Made by a program: the position numbers and the translations under genes. Positions 31,631 through 43,137 of a stretch of DNA of 64,000 nt are shown here, piece after piece; within the stretch, counting starts at the first letter, position 1, and each line of letters opens with the position of its first letter. The stretch spans positions 16,445,506 to 16,509,505 of the forward strand of contig OY804579.1 of NCBI GenBank assembly GCA_963680875.1, read 5' to 3'. The stretch comes from Bathymodiolus brooksi. Taxonomy: Eukaryota; Mollusca; Bivalvia; Mytilida; Modiolidae. The notes under the pieces are model-generated. The model was not told the origin of the DNA and did no database searches. It worked only from the letters and a program-made list of their open reading frames with translations.

Positions 31631-32324
31631 TTGACGATTCCTTGCACATTAAGTAGGATGCAAGGTTTTATACATGTCTTATCAAATCCTATAAAACCAA
31701 TATGTTTAGGTTATTTCAGTGAAATACTGTTCGTAGACTGAGAATATAATATTTGTGCTTCGTCGTACATCTTTTTTTTTAAAGATAGTTCTTGTTTCCA
31801 GCTACTTTATAAATGAAGTAAATTTTTAGCATTACAAAAAGTATGGTTCAGTAGGTAGATTCACTATTTTTGGTACTTACGTAAGTACGTACGTCTTTAA
31901 AAGCAACCTTGAACATTTTTGACAGATGTCACGTTGGAGTCCTGTTTACGTTCCAGAAATAGAAACCGGAAGACACGTCAAAAATAATGCGTGCGCTGTG
32001 GAAATAAAAATAAAAGATACGAAAACATATGACATACGAAATAACATACCGGGACGATATATTTCAGAAAGTGAAAGTAGATTTCAAGACAAAACTTGTC
32101 AAAAGTTGAAAAGAACTTAAGAAGGTCCCAATTTGGGACCAAACCAATAAATGTTTACAAACAATGCCTTTCAAGAAAATAAGAACTCTTTTTATCATAA
32201 CCTAACCCGAATAATCCAGTCGTTATACTACTCTCCCGCTATAGTCGCTGCATCCAGTGATAGTGCTGATAGAGGACGCAGTATCTGTATCTGTACGAGT
32301 TAATCATAAGACATAACCGTGTGT
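31631..32324. other. Interval with one small ORF
   Basis: Mostly AT-rich. A 64-codon frame at 31926-32120 is listed separately. A 25-base segment at about 32257-32285 (gtgctgatagaggacgcagt) recurs with changes at 32653-32680, on the other side of the palindromic MITE. Confidence 0.5.
31926..32120 (+). CDS. Small ORF, unknown, possibly an exon
   Basis: A 64-codon frame starting MSRWSPVYVPEIETGRHV, with charged, non-repetitive composition (IKIKDTKTYDIRNNIPGRYI, KLKRT end). The ATG follows tttttgacag, which could also be a splice acceptor. I do not recognise a family, and there is no supporting neighbour exon. It may be chance or a relic. Confidence 0.25.
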   Translation: MSRWSPVYVPEIETGRHVKNNACAVEIKIKDTKTYDIRNNIPGRYISESESRFQDKTCQKLKRT

Positions 32325-32650
32325 CAATCGTAGCTACTCGGCCATTCTCGCTACCCTGCAAATAACCTCGTATGCATTAGGCGAAAAATCTCACTACTTT
32401 TCACATGTCAGTTACATGATAGTTTGATGAAGTTATATTTTAAGCAATTTTCTATATTTCAATTAAAGTTTTAATTAGTTTTGCATGATTAGATTTTACT
32501 TAGTATGTCTTCCATATTGGATTTTCGTGGACTATATCTGTGTGCGGCTTAACTTAACTTAACTTCCGGCAAACAATTTAAGAAGAATTTCTACTATGTA
32601 CGTACGAGGTTATTTGCAGGGTAGCGAGAATGGCCGAGTAGTTACGATTG
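32325..32650. mobile_element. Palindromic MITE with ~50-bp TIRs
   Basis: The left TIR starts CAATCGTAGCTACTCGGCCA and runs through ttctcgctaccctgcaaata and acctcgta. The right end is its inverse, finishing GTAGTTACGATTG. The interior is AT-rich and non-coding. The same TIRs occur back to back, without the interior, at 42754-42828. Confidence 0.85.
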
Positions 32651-32736
32651 AAAGTGCCGATAGAGGGCGCAGTATTATTCCTGCTTATTTTCAGCCATTT
32701 TCCAACTTTTAATCTGCATGAAGTATTTTGATTATA

Positions 32737-32806
32737 TTTAACTCTGGTAGCTTGAATATCTCTAGCTATATATATATATATTGTCTGCAGAGTGTGCACT
32801 GTCATA
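32737..32806 (+). repeat. Repeat shared with 56362-56434
   Basis: aactctggtagcttgaatat, a TA-rich run, then attgtctgcagagtgtgcac. The same order is found in the same orientation at 56362-56434, 23.6 kb away. Confidence 0.75.
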
Positions 32807-32944
32807 ATAATGGTGAGAATAAAATGAAAATTTTATTAAATAACAATTCATACCCCATTTTAAAACTTACTTCCTCTTTCATCTCAAATTGTTTAGCAAT
32901 AAGAAAATCTTTATTACTGTAACTCATACTCCATGCAGATAATT

Positions 32945-33860
32945 TGTATAACAATAATTAGGATCATTTGAACTTGGCAACAATCACTAGGAAATAGAAA
33001 ATGCAAATATGCTCGTTTTTTTTGCAAATATAACAGGTAAAATGCAAATAATTAAAGATTACCAGTTTATTTTATATTAGCGTTTACCAGTTAGCAATTA
33101 AGCGAATTGTCTTGTTATATTTGCGTTTTTCCTTTTAAATTTGCATTGTCGTGGCTTTTTTGCGTTTTTCGTTTTAAATTTGCATTGTCGTTGCATTTTT
33201 GCGTTTTTCCTTTTAAATTTGCATTGTCGTGGCATATTTGCATTTTTCCTTTTAAATTTGCATTGTCGTGGCATATTTGCGTTTTTCCTTTTAAATTTGC
33301 ATTGTTGTGGCATTTTTGCATTTTTACCAGTTAAATCGCACGGTCATCTAAACCACCCGCTGAGTAGAGAGATTACGTAATACTGTAGTCGTCACTAACT
33401 CATTGAATATGATGATCTATAGTATTATATTATCTTGTATCTATATGTATTTATTTATTATTATTATTATTTATGTTATACTAGTCTGGCCCTTAATAAA
33501 TTTAGTGTATTCAATACACAATAATCCATCAATTGTTGCGTATTTGATTTTCATGTCGTGTTTTAACTTAATGCGATATTTATTAAGAAATGTGACTTTA
33601 AATGTATTAAAATATTAGCAAAGTGTGATACACGTACAGAATACGTATATACTGTTGTCACTAAATACGATTGATCAATAAATACAGGAATTTTTTTTTT
33701 AAATGTTTATATAATTCCCTGATAAATAGAAGAACAATCTATAATAGTATTATATTATTGTTTATCTATTTGTACCATTCTGGATGATAATAACTTTAGC
33801 TATTCAATACACAATAATCCATCAATCGTTGTGTATGCATGTTGTTTGTTGACATTCTAG
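32945..33860 (+). repeat. Left arm of a large inverted repeat
   Basis: From aattaggatcatttgaactt through ttcaatacacaataatccat. Its inverse is found in order but split: 33750-33850 pairs with 38215-38311, 33655-33752 with 46787-46866, 32980-33660 with 52488-53042, and 32945-32978 with 54806-54835. The continuity of this mapping shows one ancestral inverted repeat later opened by insertions on its right side. Confidence 0.8.
33121..33325 (+). repeat. 39-bp minisatellite, about five copies
   Basis: Units start at 33123, 33162, 33201, 33240, 33279 and (partial) 33318, exactly 39 bases apart. The core is ttttaaatttgcattgtcgt. The period is a multiple of three, so several frames on both strands stay open; these are not genes. 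The paired right arm (52840-52925) has only about two units. Confidence 0.92.
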
Positions 33861-35361
33861 TTTTAGTAATATTTTAAAAATTTAAATGTATAATAAGCTT
33901 GCTTGCTGTATTTATCCTTTCTTAAGAAAAGAATGTCATTATTCCTACAATGTAGTGTCAATTTATGTTTTCATCCGTATTTTTACATCCAACATTTTTT
34001 TTTATTGACATGTATGAGGTTACATAATATAGTCTCTGATCCATTCATACACTTTGCTAATAAGTAATATTTTCTTTACAATAGTTTATTTTTGTTAATA
34101 AAATAGACGAATTATTGAATAAAGATTTATATAAATGAAACGATTAAAATTGATTGCTAAAAAAAGTGTTATTATTAAATACCCGGATATGTTTGGATAA
34201 GAGAATAGCATTCGGGTCATCGAGGGGTCATGTAGTCTTGTGTTATAAATAATATTTTCTTTTGAAAAGTTTATTTTTGTCAATGAAATGTTGAATTACA
34301 AGAATAAAATGAGTATATTAATGGGTTGTGGAATTATTATTTTTTTTAAAGATTGAACATGTGGTATTTGCATCATCAAGTACATGTAGTTCAATAAAAA
34401 TATTGATTCAAATCTAATAAAAATGAAGTAAATTTATATTGATTTAAGAAGAAAAATTGAAATAAAGAAAAGTTACAAAATTAATGAGAAATGAAATAAT
34501 ATATTTTATGTAAGAGTAATGTATGGTCATTTTTTTTTTTGGTTAAAAAAATCCAATAGGAAAATAAACCATTAATTAAAATTTTAACAGAAATAATACA
34601 CCTTAAAACAGTAAAATATGTATACATTAAGGAAAGAAAATAGATCATATATATATATTCTTACAATGGAAATGAAGTTCTATTTTTAAAAGTTAATTTT
34701 TATAAGAAAATTATTTCTTTCATTATATACGTAACTTGACTTTTTTTTAATTATAAAAAATAGTGAAAAATCAAGCTTGGAGAGCATGTTTCAGGTTTGC
34801 TTATATAGTATTAATGTTTAATATAAATATTAATTATTATGTTTTCATATTTGATGTGTGTTTATATTGGTTTAAAATTAATAATAAATATTCAATATTA
34901 TATTTTCATATTTCATGTGTAATTTTATAGTTTTAGAGTTTAATAATACATATATTCATTAATTTGTTTTCGTATTTTATGTAATTCCATTTATGTAGAA
35001 AAAGCAAAAAAGAGAATCAAATTTACCTTTATTTACATGTGATTACCCTGATAATTCACCCTTAATTCCTCTTAATTAGGAAGGACACCATTCTTTGATA
35101 TTAGATATTATAAAATCTTGGCCTTGAGGGATACAGGAAATCATAAAATTTTATTACTTTGGTAATCCAATAATACACTTTAGCAGTAAACGCAACAGGT
35201 AGTACACCTGAGGAAAAGGCCTCTAGGCATGTAACTCTTGTGGGGAAAACAATTTTGTTCTCTCTGAATTATAGAAAATTCAATTGTTTTTACACTATTT
35301 CAACACATATTTTTATACAAGGCCTATAAAACAGATGTTTACAGAAGTGAATTTCATTTTT
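33861..35361. other. AT-rich interior of the large inverted repeat
   Basis: Very AT-rich sequence with no credible coding frame. Together with 37740-38214 it forms the space between the inverted arms, now split by the Helentron-like element at 35362-37739. No transposase seen. Confidence 0.5.
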
Positions 35362-37739
35362 TAGCTCACCTGACCCAAAGGGTCAGGTGAGCAATAGCCA
35401 TCACTTGGCGTCCGTCTCCGTCGTACGTCGTAAACTTTTTCAAAAATCTTCTCCTCTGAAAGTACAAGACCAATGGAAACCAAACTTGGTCTGAATCATC
35501 ACTAGGGTGTCTAGTTTCAAAATTGTGTCCGGTGATGCCGTGCACCAACCAACATGGCCGCTGTTACTAAAAATAGAACATATGGTAAAATTGCAGGTTT
35601 TGGGTAATAACTCAAAAACCGTTAATAATATCAAAAATCTGACATGGGGTAAAAATGATCAGCACATCAAGATCTACCTACCCTGCAATTTTGAAGTAAA
35701 TCTGATTGCCCATCTTGGAGTTATTGCCCTTTTTTCATCAAATTTGTAAAATTTTAATACTTTTCGTCTTATATTTCAAAAACTATAAGAGATAAAGGTT
35801 AACTTTAAATTGCAAAATTGTGCGGCATATCAAGATCTACCCACCCTGCAATTTTGAAGTAAATCCCATTACCCATTTTGGAGTTATTTCCCTTTTTTCA
35901 TCAAATTTTCAAAATTTTAATACTTTTCGTCCTTTATTTCAAAAACTATAAGAGACATGTGGTAAGTTGAAACTGCAAACATGTTCAGCATGTCAAGATC
36001 TACCTACCCTGCAATTTTGAAGTAAATCCCATTACCCATTTTGACCGATTATGCAAATTAGAAAAAAGGGGGGATGAAATTAAAAAAAATTCTTCTCCTC
36101 TGAAACTACAGAGCCAATGTCAACCAAACTTTGCTGAAATGATCGTTGGGTGGTCCCCTTTCAAAATTGTGTCCGTCAGTGCCGTCCTGTATCCAAGATG
36201 GCCACCATTACTAAAAATAGAAATTTCTTCAAATGGCCAAAACTGCTCTATTTTAAGCCAGAAAGTGCCCAAATTTGAACTGTATAAGCATAATGATGAG
36301 CCTTTTAACATATATTACGGGATTTTTTATGAACTATGAACTTTTGCCTATTTTGACCGATTATGCAAATTAAAAAAAAGGGGGGATGAAATTTAAAAAA
36401 TTTCTTCTCCTCTGAAACTACTGAGCCAATCTCAACCAAACTTTGCTGAAATGATCCTTGGGTGGTCCCCTTTCAAAATTGTGTCCGTCAGCACCGTCTT
36501 GTATCCAAGATGGCCGCCATTACTAAAAATAGAAATTTCTTCAAATGGCCAAAACTGCTCTATTTTAAGCCAGAAAGTGCCCAAATTTGAACTGTATAAG
36601 CATAATGATGAGCTTTTTAACATATATTACGGGATTTTTTATGAACTTTGAACTATTGCCTATTTTGAAATTAAGAAAAAAATCTTCTCCTCTGAAACTA
36701 TTGAGCCAATCTCAACCAAACTTTGCTGAAATGATTCTTGGGTGGTCCTCTTCCAAAATTGTGTCCCGCATTTCAGAACACCGACCAAGATGGCCGCCAC
36801 AGCCGAACTTAATTTAACATAGGACCCTATGGGAAATTCCCATAAACATCTTCTTGTCTGAAACCATTTGCTCAATAAGAACAAAATTTTGATGAAATAG
36901 TCATTGGATGGTTCTCTTCCAAAAATGTGTTCGGCGGTTCGGCCCTTCGATCAATTTTTTTTTTTTTTTTTTAAACTTTTCGTGTTATATTTCAAGAACT
37001 ATAAGAGATAGATGTTAAGTTTAAATTGCAAAAATGTGCACCATGTCGATATCTACCTACCCTGCAATTTTGAAGTAAATATGATTACCCATCTAGGAGT
37101 TCTTGCCCTTTTTTTCATCAAATTAAAAAAAAAATTAATACTTTTCGTCTTATATTTCAAAAACTATAAGAGATAAAGGTTAAGTTTAAATTGCAAAAAT
37201 TTGCAGCATGTCAAGATCGTCCTACCCTGCAATTTTGAAGTAAATTCCATTACCTATTTTGGAGTTATTGCCCTTTTTTCATCAAAATGTTCTCAATTTT
37301 AATACTATCATCTTATATCTCAAAAACTATTAGAGATAGAATGAAAGTTTAAACTGCAAAAATGTTCAGCATGTCAAGATCTACAAACAATTTCCCACAG
37401 TTAAAAATGTGCGACAACTGTGTGAAGAGTTATTCCTCTTGAAATGCATTTTTTTGTTGACTCACTGCTTTTGGTTACTCAAATAATCAAAGGGAAGCAA
37501 CTCTATTACAAAATGTGAAGTAGGAAAAGCTAAATTTGGAGAATCATTGACATATATGTTTTTTTACAGCAATTTTGATAACTTGCATTAAAGGGGGAAC
37601 CCCTGCCCAAATTTTTTGTAGAAGGGGTCTGCAATGACGAAGGCTACATTTGTTAATTTTTTTCACCGAAGTTATCAAGTTTTATTGACTGATGTTATTA
37701 TACCCAGGTGAGCTATACAGGCTCCTGGGAGCCTCTAGT
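35362..37739 (+). mobile_element. Helentron-like element B, complete, non-autonomous
   Basis: The 5' end agctcacctgacccaaaggg forms a perfect stem with gggtcaggtgagc (35364-35393). The 3' end is caggtgagc, then a 7-bp-stem hairpin aggctcctgggagcct, then CTAG, followed by T. The repeat of agctcacctg near the 5' tip against caggtgagc just upstream of the 3' hairpin is an asymmetric terminal inverted repeat, as described for Helentron/Helitron2-derived elements. The interior has about 313-bp and about 162-bp tandem units. No Rep/helicase frame. Confidence 0.7.
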
Positions 37740-38214
37740 TTAAAACGTTAAACTTAACGTAAAATATTCATATGAATAATTTCTTAGCTCCGAGCTTTGC
37801 TTTCAGATGCATACAAATCGATGTTTAACACTGTATATATTAGCGATTATTTAAAAAAAATATCCATATACATATTTTTTTTTTATCGAAAACAAGCCCC
37901 TAATAAATTTCAGAGTTATCGAAGCAAATCATGATTAAATTGGATATAATGTCGCACAATAGGGTACCCGATATGTAAGGCTTGAAGTAATTTACCATAT
38001 AACAATATGTTCGTAATGATGAACGGATGAACGGTAAGGCCACTAAAAGGCATCAATTGCCTGTAAAATAAATAAACATAAATTATAATGTTGAATCTCT
38101 GTGAAAATATAAAGGTTTACATTTAAATCAACATCAAATTGAAATAAATATGAGTGCATTGTTCTAGATCCTGAAAAACAAAATCAAGAAATCATATATA
38201 CATAACTTTTCTGT
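37740..38214. other. Non-coding spacer inside the large inverted repeat
   Basis: AT-rich. No exon or element recognised. It is followed by the first right-arm piece. Confidence 0.4.
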
Positions 38215-38311
38215 AAAATGCACAACGATTGATGGATTATTGTGTATTGAATAGCTAAAGTTATTATCATCCAGAATGGTACAAATAAATAAACAATAAT
38301 ATAATACTAAA
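38215..38311 (-). repeat. Right-arm piece 1 of the large inverted repeat
   Basis: Inverse of about 33750-33850 (gattgatggattattgtgta; attatcatccagaatggtac). It stops at ataatataatacta, where an 8.5-kb block is inserted. The arm resumes at 46787. Confidence 0.8.
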
Positions 38312-38315
38312 TTGG

Positions 38316-38545
38316 TCCTAATGCATCTGCCCTTGATGGCCTCTGTATCTGAATGATGCAAATTTCCTCCATGTACAGTTGCCATGAGGAGGACTTTAAT
38401 TTCATTTTGTTTAATCATTTCCAGTCTAAATGTCCTTTAGGCACCTGCCCTTGATGACCTCTGTATATGAATGGCATTGCTCTCATGCATGTACATTGGT
38501 CATGCGGAGGATGCTGGATCTGCCTTCTGTCATTGAATTAGCCCC
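38316..38545 (+). repeat. Two-unit tandem duplication, ~115 bp
   Basis: tgcccttgatggcctctgta and tgcccttgatgacctctgta head two imperfect units, with catgtaca and catgaggagga/catgcggagga following in each. Confidence 0.65.
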
Positions 38546-38620
38546 TGTAAATATAAAAGGGTTTATTTCTATTTCGGTGTTCAGATGAAGTTAATATCTT
38601 ATTAAATACCAACAAATGAT

Positions 38621-40123
38621 ATACCGTATAACCGGTAATTTCTGCGGTATTCTGTGGTCAACTCAGGACCGCAGAAATTAAAATCGCAGAATATTATGTA
38701 AAATATTATGTACAAAATACGTTTTCAAACTCTAACTCCGATTCCGCCATAAGTGTCAAATATTTAATTAGTCATAATTACTATATCCAGATAAGGTGTC
38801 AAACCACTAATTCACCAATCAGAGCTTGGAACATATACGAAAGTAGTCCCTTTTCAAGAAAAAAGTTCCTTTCACTTTGTAGTATTGTGAAAACTACTGA
38901 ATGGAATGGACTAATTAAAATTGATAATTGAAGTTAAATAAATAGGGATTATTTTGAGCCCAAATTTGATGGATTTAGTTGTATTTTAATACCTCTATGG
39001 AGGATTTGATGCATGACCTATAAATAGTGAATTTCTTGGGGATGACCAAGCTATTTTTAGAGTAGGTGCTTTCCGTAGCATGGCATTTCACTGCAAGATT
39101 TTAAACATGCCCTGATATTTTGACAGAACGTAGAGGAATCATGTACGTTTCAGAAAATATATGGTCTTCAAAAGGTTAAACTTAAGATAAAATGACCAGG
39201 TAGGCTCGAAAAAACACAAATTTAGTAGAAAACCTTAAAGAAATTAATTGGTGGTTTGACACCATAAGCAAAACCTGGTACTATATAAATGTTTACACAA
39301 CAATTAAAGGTTATTTAGCTGTGGCATGATGATTTTTACCTGTTAATTACAATTACTCCAGATCAAGAAATATGATTGTACCAAGCTGACACCGACAATA
39401 ATTGAAACAATCGCCTGATTCAATGTTTACAATCATAATAAAGTTTATTAAAGCATTATTTAAAATTGTTATTTCATAAATTGACATAATTTTTTTGTTT
39501 TTTTTAAATTGTTGTAGTAGCTTCGATTAAATAATATCAAACTGCGTGATCTCAGGATTCATCTATAAACCAAACAAATAGAAATGTACATGTACTGGTA
39601 GTAGAATTCCGGTTAACCTGAGTTTTTATGTCTACATTATACTAAAGGAATTGAATACAATTGCTTCTAATCATAATTCTTTTTAAAAAATTGTTATATG
39701 ATAAAGTATGAAAATTCGACATTAAAAATATATATCCGAAATATATCAAAGTTTATACCGATATCGATCCAACTGTTGACTTCATATTTCCTGTCAACAA
39801 AATAGATCGCGAAAACAGTGAAAAATTAGTTTCTCAAGACAAATTTGAAGTTAACCAAATGCGTATTCAGAAGTTGTAACGTTTGAAAACTTTCTAAAGA
39901 ACTAAAGATGTTTTTACTTCTAAGGATCACTGTAATGTGCAACAGTTGTTTATCGTAACATCGCTTCACTTGTTGCTTCCTGAATCCTGTAATACAAACA
40001 ATTTTTTTTTCGGTGCCAAGATTTACAATCCGCAGAAATAAAAATCCGCAAAAATTAAATGTTTTCTTTTTAGACCAAAACCGCAGAAATTTCACACTGC
40101 AGAAATTACCGGTTATATGGTAT
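38621..40123. mobile_element. 1.5-kb TIR element, GCAGAAATTA-rich ends
   Basis: The left terminus ATACCGTATAACCGGTAATT matches the inverse of the right terminus (ATACCATATAACCGGTAATT). Subterminal copies of ccgcagaaat/gcagaaatta occur at both ends. Probable target ATAT or TA. The interior segment 39508-39965 recurs as direct homology at 41560-41995, inside a different TIR element. The minus-strand frame at 39826-40161 has no known domain. Confidence 0.7.
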
Positions 40124-40174
40124 ATATTTTTTTGTTGTAATTGCTCAGTGGACTCTTCCAAATATTATACTCAT

Positions 40175-40315
40175 CAGAGACATATAGATCCCTCCAAGTG
40201 TATCAACGATCATACTCTCAGGTCGGACACAGAGTTTTGTCGGACTTCACTCTTAAAAATGTCCGACAAAATCCTCCCAGGTCGGAGTGAGAGTCTCCAC
40301 TCTCAGATAGTTAAA
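40175..40315 (+). repeat. GTCGGAC-rich inverted repeat, left copy
   Basis: ctccaagtgtatcaacgatc, atactctcaggtcggaca and repeated tccgac/gtcgga words. Its inverse is at 46500-46612. Within each copy gtccgac and gtcggac alternate, so it can also fold locally. Confidence 0.7.
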
Positions 40316-40978
40316 CTGTAAACAGGAAACATCCCCAAATTCTGCTAACCAATAAATTTGTGCATAAAGAAACATGCGTATCTTAGTAAAGCTGAAGTAA
40401 ATGAGTGATATGCAGTACGGAAAATATAGATATGTTAACGTCTGTCAATAATATCCATGAATAAAATGTATTAACATGCAGTACCCATGTTTTAAGTGCA
40501 CTAGAAGTGAATATTAATATTTCCCTAATGTACTCGCGACAATCGATGCCAAGGCCCGTTCACTTGCTTCAGACAGTTGCCGATATCGGGTGCGTTTGCT
40601 CTTTTACGTGTTTGCCAAATGTAGGGAGAACGAACCTGGGTAAATAATTCTAATTTTTACATTTATTTCTTTAAAGGCAAATTTGGATTAAAATTAATCA
40701 GTAAAATTTAAGTTTTATTTTGTTTATGGCGAATGGGTCATAAATCCGTAAATCCCGTTTTTTTTTCTTGAAAATTGGCAGTCTGCGGAGTCCTGATATA
40801 GGTGAAATAATATTTTATTAGTGTATTCTACGTTTTCTTTTACAGTTTACCTGTCAAAACATCACCCATCTCAGCATGTCGTCGCATCGTGCATTCATGA
40901 TATACAAATACACCTATCACAGGTGTGAAAAAAACCGTTGCTCAAGACTCCTTTCACTAAGACTTATAAACATAGATA
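40316..40978. other. Non-coding spacer
   Basis: AT-rich sequence between two DNA elements. No exon or repeat identified. Confidence 0.4.
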
Positions 40979-42228
40979 CAGTAGAGTTCGTTTATAACGA
41001 ACAGGCTTGTAACGAAATCAGGCTTATAGCAAAGTAAAGATAAATCCCCGGTCCCATCGCTATTTAAACAATGTATTTGTGAAGGCCTATTACAAATTTT
41101 TTATAACGAAATCAGGCTTATAACGAAGAGAATTTTAAACCCAAACAATGTTTTTATTACTCAAAATTGACATGATATAACAAAGAAAATTGCTGAACAA
41201 ACAAAGTGTTTATATAATACCTGTTTTCCGTTACGCACGGACGATCACATATTAGAATGGTCAGGTGCACTTGACACTTCCATTATTGATAATTGAAAAA
41301 TCAATGATCCCACCTTTGATGTTGTTAATGATGTCAATCAAGACTTCTTTAAAATATTCAAACAATAAAATGGGTATTAATGATGTGATTAACTAGTTGT
41401 CAATTACATGTGTAATAACACACATGCTAATTTATTGCATTAAAAATTAATAAAACGTAATATAAATTTTAATGAATGGATGCACAAGCTAAAGAAATTA
41501 AAAACAAAGTCATGTGTGAAATTAATTCATTCGCTATTGTTTATTTTTTCTTTGATGATAGACTCTTTAATTAAACAACAAACTGGATGGTCTCAAGGTT
41601 CATCTAAATACCAAAAACAAAAGAAATGTACTCGTTTTGAAATTTCGATTAACCTGAGTTTTTATGTGTATATAATACCAAAAAGAAACAATTATTTTTC
41701 AAATTCATATAAAAAAAAAGGAAAATGGCTACAATCTTAAAATTGGCCATTAAAAATATATATCCGAATTATCAGCATTATACCGATATCTATCCAAGTG
41801 TTAATACCCGACCTCATATTTCCTGTTTATAAAATAGATCGTGAACAAAGTTGAAAAAATGTTTCTAAGGAACATTTGAAGATACCAAAGAAGTATTCAG
41901 AAGCCGTAGTCTTTGAGAACTGTCTAAAGGATTAATTATTTTTTTACGATAAAGGCCCACTTTACTGTGCATCAGTTATCATAGTGTAATGAAACTGCCC
42001 GGGTCAGAACCAGATTTTTTTCTCTCTAAAATTATGCGACCTCGGTGGCTCGAACTACCGATAGCTAGAACAGATTTTGACAGTCCCTTCGAGTTCGAGC
42101 CAGCGAAGTTCTACTGTACGATTTTCAAAAGGGGAGGTAATTCTACATTGTTTCTCTTATAACGAACGATGCATATAACGAACTGAGATCGAGAGTCCCC
42201 TGGACTTCGCTATAAACGAACTCTACTG
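40979..42228. mobile_element. 1.25-kb pogo/Tc1-mariner-like non-autonomous element
   Basis: Ends CAGTAGAGTTCGTTTATAAC and inverse (ttcgctataaacgaactctactg), flanked by TA (40977-40978 and 42229-42230). CAGT-type ends on a TA target are typical of the pogo/Tigger branch. The interior has further ttataacgaa motifs and shares about 430 bp with the element at 38621-40123. The frame at 41480-41740 has no transposase features. Confidence 0.75.
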
Positions 42229-42743
42229 TAACTATTTTGCGTTTTCGATTTTCAAGCCGTCTTCCAATTTATTTGTACTTAAAAAATAAATTGATATCTT
42301 TTTGCTTATATAAGTGTATAAATATCTTAATAAAATAAATACATTTACGGTGAGAAATTATTATACGTCATGATATCGTTATTTAGGTAAATACTTATTA
42401 GACAGATTTTTTTTAAACCATTTTTAGCTCACCTGACCTAGCTGCAATAATGTAGCTCCTGTGACAAACTTGTGTCTCGGCAGAGCTACAGCGCGGTCCC
42501 ATTCGTCACAATGGAGCAAAAAAAAAGTTGCAGTTGAAACATAAAAACTCACTATTTACGCTTCAAACATTTCATTATAACAATTACTGATGATCCCAGT
42601 CCTTGTTAAATCGGTTTGGCTGAGAATTATATGCTTTTCAAAGTTAGCAACAACCTTGTTCAAATTTATCGATCGTTTTCCATAACCGGAAACTACGGAA
42701 GGCGGAACTTTTCTAAATATGGTATTTCTTATTACATGCTGAT
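42229..42743. other. Spacer with a Helentron-like 5' scrap
   Basis: At 42423-42445 tttttagctcacctgacct matches the Helentron-like 5' end but runs at once into unrelated sequence. The frame at 42556-42756 (minus) ends in the palindrome below and is not supported. Confidence 0.45.
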
Positions 42744-42753
42744 GTAAACATTC

Positions 42754-42828
42754 CAATCGTAACTACTCGGCCATTCTCGCTACCCTGTTATTTGCAGGGT
42801 AGCGAGAATGGCAGAGTAGTTACGATTG
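42754..42828. mobile_element. 75-bp hairpin element with 10-bp target duplication
   Basis: Near-perfect palindrome: CAATCGTAACTACTCGGCCA... around ttatttg to its inverse ending GTAGTTACGATTG. Flanked by an exact 10-base duplication GTAAACATTC (42744-42753 and 42829-42838). The arms are the TIRs of the MITE at 32325-32650. A 9-11-bp duplication suggests a Mutator-like mobiliser (inference). Confidence 0.88.
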
Positions 42829-43137
42829 GTAAACATTCACGCCTAAATCGCCAAATATGGTATCGACATCTAAATAGTGAGGCCGGAAATGACGAAATTC
42901 AAAATTTTCGAAGAGAAGATTTTTATTTTGTGGGAATTACATTCTAAAATACTGGTAGGTGATAAAAACTTGTTATAATAATGGACAAAAGGAAAGGTTA
43001 TGTCTTATTATTGATAAATGCAGGCGTCAGAAGCTCTGTAAGCGAGCACAAAAAATCTCGGCGGCTGCTCCATTACGTGTAATGGCATCCCGTTATAACC
43101 CTTGCGAGTAAGCGAGCATTTAGGGTTTTATTATTAG

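Noticed and set aside
33098..33380. Open frames on both strands with repeated CKFKRKNA-like or FPFKFAL-like peptides
   Set aside because: They are the 39-bp minisatellite read in frame. The period is a multiple of three, so frames stay open automatically.
42040..42110. tRNA-like segment (gttcgagcc with pairing)
   Set aside because: It lies inside the subterminal region of the pogo-like element and cannot be folded into a full cloverleaf by eye.
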